Origin: Sternotherus odoratus | Lineage: Eukaryota > Chordata > Testudines > Kinosternidae | Assembly: GCA_032164245.1 (NCBI GenBank) | Contig: JAVMKO010000001.1 | Location: forward strand, 246,645,644 to 246,709,643 | Direction: 5' to 3' | Length of the DNA stretch: 64,000 nt | In this document: positions 12,766 to 24,880 of the stretch, one piece after another | How positions within the stretch are numbered: the stretch's first letter is position 1 | Layout: every line of letters begins with the position of its first letter | The notes under the pieces: generated by a model | The model's database searches: none | What the model was told of the DNA's origin: nothing | Seen by the model: only the letters and a program-made list of their open reading frames with translations | Made by a program: the position numbers and the translations under genes

Positions 12766-14001
12766 ATGCCACCTAAGGCAAACTGTATTCGTGCTGTCCT
12801 CTGTTGTATCTATTGGGAGAATCCCTATGTTGTTTGTGATTTACATGGGAACCTTTGGAATTTTTCAATAGATCTATTGTGTCAATAATATAGAGCCCTT
12901 TTCAAAAAGGCCACACAAATAGTTATGGTAGGAAAACCCGCAGGGATATTTCTTAAAGGGTCAATTCATAATATTTTTTGCTCTGTGTGAATGTTGTGAA
13001 TTCCAGCAAAACCAATCATAGGGCTTTATTCCCAAGAATATTTGTTAACACTCTTTTACTGTATTCATCCAGCTGTAGTTGAGCCAGCTATTAAGAAAGC
13101 TCAAGCAGCTTAAGTAATTATCCACTGGTGCTACTGATATGTTCACGTGGATCAACCTCACACCTATCACCATGCAGCTCAGGTTCCTGGGACCCGTAAA
13201 TGATGGCCTGGAGTTGTTTACATTGCATACTGTCTCATCAGTATTCAGCAGCACTGCCACAGTTTGAGGAAAGAAAAAACAATACAAAAACATAAGGAGA
13301 GAAGATAAAAAGAGAGCAGTGAACAGAAAAATGCTTCAAGGGCCTTTGCTGCATACTTTCTTTTTACCCTCTGTCTGTTGGAATCCTCTTCTCCAGTCCT
13401 AACTAAAGATGAGCAACGGATGTGCAGCATGCCCTGCATATGAATCAGCAATGGCAACTGTGCATAGATGTCATATGGGTGTTTGCATTTGCTTGCTAGT
13501 CATTTAGGGGTCAGATTTTATGGTTGTTTCAGACAAAGGAAGAATAATCTATGTAGAAAGGCTCTACCTTTCATAGTAAACCTATACAAAAGAATAGCTG
13601 ACCAACAGACACACTTTTTCTGTGTTTCTCCTGCCTACTCTCACCTCTTTTCCCAAAGCTGAGTCATCACCAAATTCTGGCCCTAGCCCCTGGAACTAGT
13701 GCTGACTCCTCAGATTACCCTGTAGTGTAAACACCCTCTCTCCCAGATGTCCAACCAGGCAGTCACACGATAAGTATAACTTGATAGGGGTAGCACACAT
13801 ATACACTTTGTTCAGGTTTCTAAAATACCATTGCTGTTTAATTAGTATCACATTTAATATATAGATCTAGTCTAAAATAATAAAGACTACACACATTTCC
13901 TTGTCTCAGTTTTCTCACCACTTCAAAGCATTCTTTGGGTGGGGTGAGGGTCCTTTGGGAGCCTGCTCCTCCACTGCATGACTTATATTCTCTATCATGA
14001 A

Positions 14002-14003
<2 letters not shown>
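12766..14003. other. No recognisable feature
   Basis: Small overlapping open frames on the minus strand at 13045-13457 show no recognisable domain. Confidence 0.4.
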
Positions 14004-14062
<59 letters not shown>

Positions 14063-14079
14063 ACTCTCTCTCTCTCTCT

Positions 14080-14114
<35 letters not shown>
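14004..14114. repeat. Compound microsatellite (CT)n(AC)n(AT)n
   Basis: CT runs to about 14080 with two small interruptions, then AC at 14081-14090, then AT at 14091-14114. An apparent open frame across it is an artefact. Confidence 0.97.
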
Positions 14115-16663
14115 GCAGAGTATATATACTCTCTTCTACATGAACAATAAAGTTCTAATATCCAGCCATTGTACCTGGTATGGGAGGAACGTGGCACAGC
14201 CCTTGTTAGCAAAGATAGAATTGATGTACACAGAGGTATTCAAAATATATCAATGTCAGAAGAATATCTTTATAGCATCACCCAGAATTCATAACTTGTC
14301 ATCACATATGACAGACTCCCCAAATCATCACATCAATCTTTCCAGTCTTTGCTGTCTAAAGTTAAGCATCTGCCTCCATATTTAGATGCCTAACTACATT
14401 GCCTGATTTTCAAAGGTGCTGAGTACCAACAAATGACTATTTCACCTCTGTTATTATTTATTATTGTTTCTTCATGGAGAAAAAAACATATTCTTTATTT
14501 TCCAAAAAATGGGTAGTGATTCTGGGTGCCTTCCCTTTTGGCCAAGATGACCCTGATTGGCCATGTTGAGATGTCTTTAAATGGGCCTAATTATCAGGAA
14601 ATGCTGGGCACGTGCCCTCAGCCAATAAGACCCCCTTAAAGCTGTTGCAGATGCGGACCCAAATCACTAATGACTTTGAAAAAAGTAGTCTGCTACTCCT
14701 ACATTCAGTAAAATGGTTTACCGATACTGGGAAAGTTTTAGCCATGGAGAAAAAGGTTACGTGAAAAATGATGTCTACCACCATTATTTGGAAACTGGGC
14801 TACTCTTCAATGCTTATAATACAGACTGAACTTTTTTTTTCTTTTTATATATGTAAGTTTTTGAAATGTTCTTAATTTGACTCAGAGGACAATTTTTAAC
14901 TTCACAAATAATGTGCTTGAGTGAAAATGGTTTGAAATCTATTTGCAACTCTGATACAATTCTTTATTTTAAACAGATATTTTTAAGAAAGTTTACTGTG
15001 ATAATATTCATATTGAGATACTTTATTTAATTTGTATAAAGTGAAAAGATTGTAAAAAGAGGTATAAATGGAAACCTCTTAGGTTTGATTTTTATTTGAA
15101 AGTCATAGCATTATGTTTTACTCTTAAGGTCAAATGGATCACTGCAATTTCAGCACTATTATCTTTATCATCTAAAAATAATCTGTGCCTAATGGAAATA
15201 TTTTAAATCATTTTTTTAAAGAAATCAAACAGTTTTCAGCATTAAGCCTGTTTTTTATGAAATGTTGCATGTTTGTGGCTTTTGGAATTAACTAGGGAAT
15301 ATACTTTATACCTTGTTGCACTTATGTAAAGTGCTTCATTCATTTTTCTTATTTATCTCTATTCAATCCACAGAACAATTCGGGCTTCCTCTTTCAACAA
15401 TTTAACACTTAGAATTTCCACTTAACATTAAGTGAAAACTGTGCTCCCTCAAGGTTTTGAGAAGTATTTGCTTTAGTTTTGGAGAAATACAATAAATTTA
15501 GAAAGTAGCATTCACCTTACAGGGAATTTTTTTGCTGGGGGCTATGCAAGTGTAAGGAGACCTCTTCTTTACATTCCTGTCTGTACCAGTGGTCAGGGAG
15601 GGACAGAGTATGGGTAGGGCCTTGGTGGATCTGACACAGAGGAGGGGAATATAATTTGAAACTGGTATAGACCTGTAGCAATTTGTTACCTCCTGGAGCA
15701 AAGTAGGAACAGAGTGGGAGTGTGGTTCTCTGAGGCATGATTCTTCCACTGAGCTGTGCCAGTGCAGCTGTGCACCATCCCTTACACAATACCAGGGAAA
15801 AGCCACATTCTGCTCCAGACTATAGTATTGTTGTTACCCTTTTTCTGGGTGGTAGACAATTTCAGGGTTTGCAGGTCTGTTTCACCTCTAGAGCAGAAAC
15901 AGATGAAACAGAGTTAAGTATTTTCTTAAAGTAATATATTTATTTACAAAAAATGTCCCCAAGTCCTGTTCCTTTGAACAGAAGTAATAACCGACTTCAC
16001 ACAGACTGCTCCATTTTGCAAAGTTCCAGGTCCCAAGAAGTAACTGCTTTGGTCTTCTTTTTCTTTCCAGGACTTGCACCAGTCTCAAACAAATCCAATT
16101 GCTTAAATATGCTCCATGTCTTCCCTTGGCACTGACAGTTTTCCACAAAAGTCTCCTTTCAATTACATGGTCAGGAAAAGCCATCTTTAATTGTTTCTTG
16201 CACCATAACATTCAGTTGCAACATAATAAGCAGTCACGTTTTTGCAATAGAATTGAACGTTCAAATCCTGTATGCATTGCATTTTTATGACAATTTTGTT
16301 TGTTTGTTTATTTGTATTTTCTTAAGCCCAAATCCTGAGCCTCAGTGCTGGCCCTAGTAACAGAGCCAGGAGCTTGGCAGATGAACGAGTGGCAGCAACA
16401 TCCCTCTAGGCTAGGACATGGATACAAAGGCTGGAGTAGACAACGCAGATCCTCATGCAGTCCCCCTTCCCCCTTCGCCCCCCTGGTGCCTTTTTCATTC
16501 AGGAAAGAAAAGGTGTGTTCTTACTTTGAGTTAGCTGACCTGAGGTAAAGTCTTAGTGAAGACAAGGCAGTTTATTGTTTTTACACACTTTAGCAGGCCA
16601 AGTTATATACCCCCAAGACCTTTAACTCAACCTGCTGATTCACGAGAAAGCTACAAACTACCT
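14115..16663. other. No recognisable feature
   Basis: AT-rich DNA. Overlapping minus-strand frames at 15498-16211 have no recognisable motif. Confidence 0.4.
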
Positions 16664-16775
16664 TCATAGAATCATAAAATATCAGAGTTGGAAGCGACCT
16701 CAGGAGGTCATCTAATCCAACCCCCTGGTCAAAGCAGGACCAACCCCAACTAAATCATCCCAGCCTTGTCTTCAG
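16664..16775 (-). mobile_element. CR1 LINE 3' end fragment
   Basis: 'agaatcataaaatatcagagttggaag' (read as agaatcataaaat then atcagagttggaag) and 'gtcatctaatccaacccc' are the reverse complement of the CR1 3' UTR with its ATTCTATGAT-type terminal repeat. Strongly 5'-truncated. Confidence 0.9.
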
Positions 16776-19700
16776 TAGGGTTTATTTTAAGTTAGCTAAG
16801 TTAGTTAAGAACAAACTTTTTTTCCCATACTGAAGAAAAAGTCTAATGGGGGAGGATGAGAGGATCTACAAAGGTGTTAATCTTTCTGCCCTTCCCCTCC
16901 CCAGTCTACCTCTTACCTACTGCTTGCAGTAGGGCAGGAGTCTGTGCCACATAGAGTAGGTTTCTTCCATGTCCTGCCCTCAATGTCCTTCATTCAGTTA
17001 CCTTATGCACTAAAACTATCTGCTGCCAGGGATCCCTTTGCAGCTACTGAAAAGGGGGCAGGGGAGGGATTGTCCCCTTAATGTCAGTCAACAACTACAT
17101 TTTCAGAATTTAACTTTATCCCAGTAAAGTACTCTGCCGTTTGCATTAAATTTGGATGTTTAAATGACTCTTAAATTGAATAAAGAAATTGCTGAAATAT
17201 TTTACTCGTATAGTTAGCCTGTTTCACTTCCTGTGGAAAGTCCATAAGCAGGTCATGATTTTCTAGGCTGTATTTGTTATTCAGATTTCCACAGGAAATG
17301 CTGTGATTTTACCTTGAGTCTTTCAACATGTGGTGTTTTCTTGGAATCCCAGCTGGCGAGAAGAGGTTACTAACAGAGAATCTCAACTTCCTTAAAAAAA
17401 TGTATCCTCCAGAGTGGTGGAGAAAATATGTAATAAATTTAACCCTAAATGCATGCACACTGGTAGGCAAATAACAAGAACCCAGCTGTGATGCTTTCTT
17501 GGGGTACCCAGAACTATGAGTCACTTTTTGTTATTTCTCTGTCTCAATGAGAGAGAAACTTGCTTATGCTTAACTGAGTGTCAGCTTCCTGACCCCACCA
17601 GTCTGTTAGCCTCAGGGCTCTGCCAGTCCTTACTTTGCCTCACAGTTTAATATTAGGTATATCCAGTCCCTGAGCCCCCTTGAAGTGTTCCTCTGCAGTG
17701 TCCAGCCCTTAACCACTGGCTTCTCATAGAAAGGAACAGTGCACACACCAGCTTGTTTGATTAAACTAACGATCAGCTCCAATATAACATAACGGCTCTG
17801 AAATACAGTCATAGTGAAAACAATATTTTTTTTAATTATCAAAGCTTAAGATTTGTGAGACAGTGAGTGAGGATAACGATGGAAACAGAAATGGTCTCAT
17901 ATAAAACAAACAGTGTAACATACTTGCTAGAATCTAAACTTAATTTAACAGGCTAAACCCTTGTATAAAGTCGCTTATCTCACTAAAACAATCTCCCAAC
18001 ATCACCATCCAGCATGACTGGGATCCTGCTTTCATGACTTCAAAAAGTGCTGTCATTTTTGCTTCTTTAGTTGTCCTTTTGCCTTCTCCTTATAGCCCCC
18101 AAATTCATTGTTCATGCCAAGAGATAGAATGACCCTGGTGGTTTATTCCCTGATGTGTAGGCTTCATGTTTCCTTTGTACTCGCAGGCTGATGTCAGATG
18201 CAAAGAGGCTTCCATTGTGTTGGCTTTTCATGCTTATTTTTATCATCATTTGTCTGGTCAAAATCTGCTTGTCAGCCCTGGTTTGAGTCAGACTTTAAAA
18301 CATATTTTCCACTATATGTGCACACAATTCCATATATATATAATCTGGTCAATGGAAAGATTCAACTGACTCCAATGGGTTACAGATCTGGCCCATGGAG
18401 TGACAAGTCTGCTGTTCATGCTTAGCAAATAATAATGTCAGTAACCAAAAACAAGAAGGTATTCAAAAATACTTATATAAAGTGAAAACTCAGGTAAATG
18501 TCAGAGAATTCATACCTGCTAAGGGTCCAAATGTCTCGGAAACAGTATAGTATTTATGTGATAAATATAAGAATTTCTAGAATACTTATCTCTCATCCCC
18601 AAAAAAGCTTTATTGAAATTAACACAAACACTTTTTTCTTTTTAAATGATCATTCTTACCACAAAGATAATAGTTCTCCAATTATTATTATTATTTTTAA
18701 CAGAACACTATATGCTGTTAATTTACTGCACCGCTCAGTGACTGAATAATGCATCGGAAACAAAGTGTGTGTATGTTCTTTTTTTTTAGGTTGATCTTTA
18801 TACCAAAAAATACTTCTGTCAGCAGGAAAGATGTTATATTTAAGCTTTCATCTCCTTTGAGTGTGTTTCTTTGACAAGAAGAATGGGTTATTTATTATTT
18901 GAAAGACAAAGGTGTTGTTGGAAATCTTGACTATTATGGCTTCCTTCAGTTTCTATGCAGCAATAAAAATTACTTCTAATGTCTTTGATGCTTCTATATG
19001 TAGCTTCAGTATCTTTGGTACTTTAGGGAATATCTTCCCAGCTGCATGCAAATTATTTTGTTGTATGCAGAGAAAGGTAATGTAACTTGTCTTTTGTAAT
19101 CTTTTCCTTTATGCTTCTGGGCATAAATTATATTTATGGAGTTAACTGCCCATCATTTACAAAAAAATATTTTGCTGTGACACTTTTGTCTCACATGGTA
19201 TAATACTGTACAAATTATTTAGCCTATTCAATTAAATAAATGCAGTGTACCATACTAAATAAATACAATAAAAAATCCAAAAAGCTCTGTAAGCAAAGAC
19301 TTCTAATTCTAACTTAATAATATAGGTAACTGTGCAGCATTAAATGGATGATTGAATAGCTACAAATTTAAAAGAAACAACTTCTGAATGTGACATTCAT
19401 AACTGGAGAGTTGGTAGGTGGTCATTCTACAAATTAGGTTAATGGGGTGCTAAACTACATAATACCTTCTTATCTTCAATGAAGTTTAAAAGAAGATTAT
19501 TAGTGGCCTTTTTAATACTGATTTACAGAGAAAGAAAATATTTAGACCCTTTATCACTAGAGATTGACCTTTATAGACGAATTAAAAATTAAATGTGCCC
19601 ATGTATTATAGGTCCACCCAGGCAGTTACTAATATCTGTGGGGGAAAATGTTCTTAACTTTTTTAATATGCCATATATCATAAATGCTGGAATTAGATGC

Positions 19701-21470
19701 CACACCCCTTGTCTTGAAATGCTTTATAGTTTGGTTCGATGGCTCTCAACACCCCATTATAAAAATTGGTCCAGCAACCCATCATGTGCTTTGCTTCAAT
19801 ATAAATGAAAGAAAACATTTTCATAATAAAAAATACAGTATATATGTTAGCTAGATGTTGCCTGTCAAACAATTTTTGGTAGCTGGAGGAAGGCTGAGTG
19901 AATAATGAAAATTCTCTTCTGATGGATTATCCAAACTTTGCACAATTTATCTTTTATCTACTAAAATATTGGTTAAGATAGGATATACATGTCATCTTTT
20001 CCTCCTGGAAAAAGCAACAAAATCATAGGGAAATATAGTATACAAGATCACTAAAACTGTAGCAAATATTACAGATCTTGTGGATAGTGAAAGATAGTGA
20101 AAAGAAGAAACAGTTACTATCATTAAATACATTTATTTCATACCACAATTCTTCTTAAAAAAAACATCACTTATGGTGACTATTCCTTAATACCCATGTC
20201 ATGCAACTGCATAGTTGCAATTTGACATGAACAAAAAATCAATTACAGGCATACACATTGTCACAACAATAGCAGTAATAGTGTGGGGGCAGGGAGGGAG
20301 GGGGAAGAATTTTATACTAGTAAGAGCATAGGTAGGAATCTCACTTATTTATCCTTGCTAGTACAATAACTCTTTTAGAAAGTTATGCCTGCTTAGGAGA
20401 TCAATTACTGTAGAATTTATAACCAACTAAAAGGAATCTGTTCCTATTCTTAGGAATCAACTGATGTAATTGGGTTTAGCTCTACCTGTTTATTAAATTG
20501 ATCAATGGCTACCAGAAAGTGTTTCCAAGAAAGCTCCTTGGTATAATTTCATATAATCTTTACTTCTGTTAGATCAAGGTATTTATTCAAATTGGATTAA
20601 ACAAAAAATAAAAAAGAACCCCACCCCTTTCTCCCCAATGGATACAAGCTGATCTTCAACCCCATGACTTCTTCCTTCCTAATTGCCCTGGCAACAAGTT
20701 TGGGCATCTTAGAAATGCTCCATGACATTTCACTACTCCATATACTTCTTTGAACATTTGGAAATGTGATGGGTTAGCTTTCAAACAGTTTTCCTGTTCT
20801 GACACCTTCTTGAAGACAACAGTTTCTCTATGGTCCAAATGTGTCATCTGCTTTTGGTACCCCATGAATCTGTGTTTGTTAACTGGTAAGTATTTTGATG
20901 TTTGATTTACAATGGCATGGTTTAGCTTTTCCACTCTGCCTGTGGCAAATGCAGTCTGCTTGACACTGATTGTCTTGTTGAGCAACATGCTATCTCATCA
21001 CTGAGCATATCTGATGTCTTACTACTTTTCCGTATTGTGCTTTTTAATTTTTTCCTTAAGAAACAGTAGATCAGACCTGTGAAGATAGTTTAAAATCATT
21101 ACACTTTTTGCACTTTACAATAACTTATTGAAGAGTCTTGGTTAAGATGCACAATATACAACTGAAAAATTGATTGTATTACCAAAGTTGAAATTATACA
21201 AGTTTGTGTGCGTGAGTTTTTTGGTGTTTTTTTTCTTGTTTACTTTGTTTTTAAAGTGGGAAACAATTTTCCTCACAATATTTGCTTGCATAATAAAATA
21301 TATATTCAGAAAATTATTGTTAGATAATCTTCATAGACAGACAAAAAGGAGAGATAAATAAATTAGATATCTAGCCATGGGAACATAGACACAGTTGTAC
21401 TGTGGTGTGGACTAGCTAGAGAAAAGACATTGTAAAACCCTCGGGGACCACAGTTCACAGTCTAAGATCA
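16776..21470. other. Mostly unrecognised DNA; possible LTR-like stretch 17540-18000
   Basis: 17540-18000 has the look of an antisense retroviral LTR but no paired ends. 18000-21470 is AT-rich, with one 110-codon minus-strand frame (20656-20988) that matches nothing I know. Confidence 0.3.
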
Positions 21471-21474
21471 TCTT

Positions 21475-22545
21475 ATTCATAGATTCAAAGGCCAGAAGGG
21501 ACCACTGTGATTATCTAGTCTGACCTCCTGTATAATATAAGCCATAGAACTGCCCCCCCAAAAAATCCTAGAGCATCCAGTCTTGATTTAAAAATTGCCA
21601 GTGATTGAGAGTCCACCATGACTTTTGGTAAACTCTTCCTATCATTAATTATCCTTATTTACAGTCTGAATTTGTCTATTTTCCACTTCAGCCATTGGAT
21701 TGTTATACTTTCTCTGCTAGACTGAAGAGCCCATTATGAAATGTTCTTTCTACATGTAGGTACTTATAAGCTCTGATCAAGTCGCCTCTTAACTTTCTCC
21801 TTCTTAAGCTAAATAAATTGAGCCTCTTAAGCCTGTCACTATCAGGCATGTTTTCTAATCCTTTAACCACTCTTGTAGCTCTAATAATAGAATCATAGAC
21901 TATTAGGGTTGGAAGGAACCTCTGGAGGTCATCTAGTCCAACCCCATGCTCAAAGCAGAACCAATCCCCAACTAAATCGTCCCAGCCAGGGCTTTGTCAA
22001 GCCTGACCTTAAAAACCTCTAAGGAAGGTGATTCTACCACCTCCCCAGGTAACCCATTCCAATGCTTCACCGCCCTCCTAGTGAAAAAGTTTTTCCTAAT
22101 ATCCAGTCAAAACCTTCCCAACTTCAACTTGAGACCATTACTCCTTGTTCGGTCATCTGGTACCACTGAGAACAGTCTAGATCCATCCTCTTTAGAACCC
22201 CCTTTCAGGTAGTTGAAAGCAGCTATCAAATCTCTCCTCAGTCTTCTCTTCTGAAGACTAAACAATCCCAGTTCTCTCAGCCTCTCCTCATAAGTCATGC
22301 CCTCCAGGCCCCTAATCATTTTTTTTTTTGCCCTTCTCTGGACTCTTTCTAATTTTTCCACAACCTTCTTCTCTGAACTCTCTCTGGTTTATCAACATCC
22401 TTCATGAATTGTAGACACGATAACTGGACACAGTATTCCAGCAGGAGTCACACCCAGTGCCTAAATAACATCTCTGCTCCTCTTTGAGATTCCTCTACTT
22501 ATGCATCCACAGAATAATAAAGGATTGCTCGAAACAAAGTCATTG
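21475..22545 (-). mobile_element. Older CR1 copy split by a younger CR1
   Basis: The left half (21475-21887) starts with 'tcatagattcaaaggccag' and the text continues in the right half (22365-22545) with 'ctggacacagtattccag', a familiar CR1 coding-end segment. The continuity is interrupted by a second, better-preserved CR1 at about 21888-22364. Both are in reverse orientation. Confidence 0.8.
21888..22364 (-). pseudogene. CR1 LINE ORF2 C-terminus and 3' UTR
   Basis: The minus strand keeps an 84-codon open stretch (22107-22361) that includes the blocks [19 protein letters not shown] and [20 protein letters not shown], the signature C-terminal end of the CR1 reverse-transcriptase ORF. It is followed by the 3' UTR ending at 'aatcatagac' (about 21892-21901). 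Only the last few percent of ORF2 is present, with no endonuclease or RT catalytic part, so it is a dead 5'-truncated insertion. It sits inside an older CR1. Confidence 0.9.
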
Positions 22546-22593
22546 AGGGTCTTCCCAAAATGGATAACATTACTCTGATCCTATGCAGCTCTT
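22546..22593. other. Short spacer
   Basis: Nothing recognised. Confidence 0.3.
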
Positions 22594-22596
22594 TAT

Positions 22597-23320
22597 GGTT
22601 ATGTCTACCCTTCAATGTAAACCCATGATTGAGCCTGGGCTAAAGGCTAACCCCCTTTGAGTCTACAATGAAATTGTACTAACCCAGGGCTTGGACTCTG
22701 GGTCCCAGGAACTGGCAGGGCTGGAGTGTCCAAGCTGGGACCCAGAAACTGCACCCTATTGCTTTTACAGTGTAGATGCAGCCCCACTTCAGTCAGGTCC
22801 CAGGTGTCAGCCAGGAATATCACACAATTCCATAAGACAACTTCCTTAGTCTTCTCTATCCCATCAACCTGCAGTCCACACTATTAAAATGGAAGCTGCA
22901 CCCCCCTTTGCAAATGGCAGCAGCTCAGGTCAGTGTAAATCCTTCTGATCTGATCACCGATATGCAAGCACGCTATAAGAGAGCCTCCTGGATTTGCAAT
23001 GGAGCATGAACTGATCAAGCTTTTTGCAAAGCGAGGTACTTCCTGATAATATGCAGGGCAGGCAGAAAAGTTTTTCCACAGTGCACCATAGTCATAGGGC
23101 TATTACAGCCACATTTCAGGAGGGGAGCAGTAGGGACTCTGGGATATGGTTACTTTTGATTTGGATCAGGACCCTGCAATGTGGACACCAAAGCATGGGT
23201 CAGAAAATTCTTAACTTAGGTTAAAACACAATGTAGATGCTCAACCCCAGGGTTTCCTAACACAGGTCAGCTGATTGAGTCCCACTAACCCTTGGCTTAC
23301 ATTGCAGTTTAGACATACCC
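22597..23320. mobile_element. Foldback DNA transposon-like element
   Basis: The left end 'ggttatgtctacccttcaat' and right end 'attgcagtttagacataccc' are imperfect inverted repeats of about 25 bp. A possible 3-bp duplication 'tat' flanks it (22594-22596, 23321-23323), as for Harbinger-type elements. The interior carries more self-complementary text ('ctgggacccagaaactgc' versus 'ctctgggtcccaggaactgg'). No transposase. I recognise the ends from abundant turtle foldback repeats, but the superfamily is uncertain. Confidence 0.65.
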
Positions 23321-24170
<850 letters not shown>

Positions 24171-24689
24171 CTGTTTAATGTCACTGCTGCCATTGGTGTT
24201 GGGCAGTAGTGAAATGGACTGGAATTGTGTCTCTTTTATGTTGTGACTGCCAGGCTTCCATGGATCTCAATTCTGTGGCAGCAAGTGGGAAACTGGGCAT
24301 CCTGTGGAGCATGTTTTGTTTCAGAAATACCCCAGACTTCAGTGTTTCTGAATGAAAATATTTCATATAGTTCCACAAAAAGGGATTTTTTGTTTTATTT
24401 TAAAATTTTGTCTTTTTGTCCCAATTTGGGATGAACAACCAATGGTCCAACAACTCAAAAAATAATGCAGAACCGAAATTTGGTTTTCCCACCAGATGCA
24501 GTCTGACCAGACTGAACCATGTGACTAGAAGTGGGCTTTTTTCTCTCTCTTTTTGGTGGCAAAACCTTAAATGTTTTGGAAATGTCAAAGCAAAATGTTT
24601 TGTTTTGACCAACTTTTATTTTTTTCTATTTCTGGCATTTGACAAAAGCAAAGGAGAACTAGATTCATCAAAATGGCTGGGAGAAGGTC

Positions 24690-24880
24690 TCCCTTATAGC
24701 CTTTTGCTCAGTGGTCAGGACACTTATCCAGGAGGTGGTAGACACTGCTTCTGTTTGCCTCTATACCAGATAATAAGAAGGGATTTGAATTTGGGTTTCC
24801 TACTTCTGAGGAGAGAGCCCTAACAATTGTATAATGGGATATTCTTGGGTGGGGCATTCTCAGTCTCTCCTGATGAAGAT
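24690..24880. repeat. Diverged tRNA-like inverted repeat
   Basis: A left A-box-like block ('gctcagtggtcagg' near 24706-24719) and a right inverted partner ('ccctaacaattgtataatggg' area, 24818-24838), followed by 'ctcagtctctcctgatgaaga'. The same right flank follows the copies at 8100 and 54200, so this is the same family. Confidence 0.45.

Noticed and set aside
13978..14385. 135-codon frame across the CT/AC/AT microsatellite
   Set aside because: The first third is translated dinucleotide repeat; the rest has no recognisable feature.
15498..16211. Several overlapping minus-strand frames of 90-107 codons
   Set aside because: Overlapping frames in different phases without any recognisable motif.
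17540..18000. Solo LTR on the minus strand
   Set aside because: The texture suggests it, but no TG/CA ends or target duplication could be found.
20656..20988. 110-codon minus-strand open frame
   Set aside because: No motif or family recognised, no splice or promoter context. A search would be needed to claim more.
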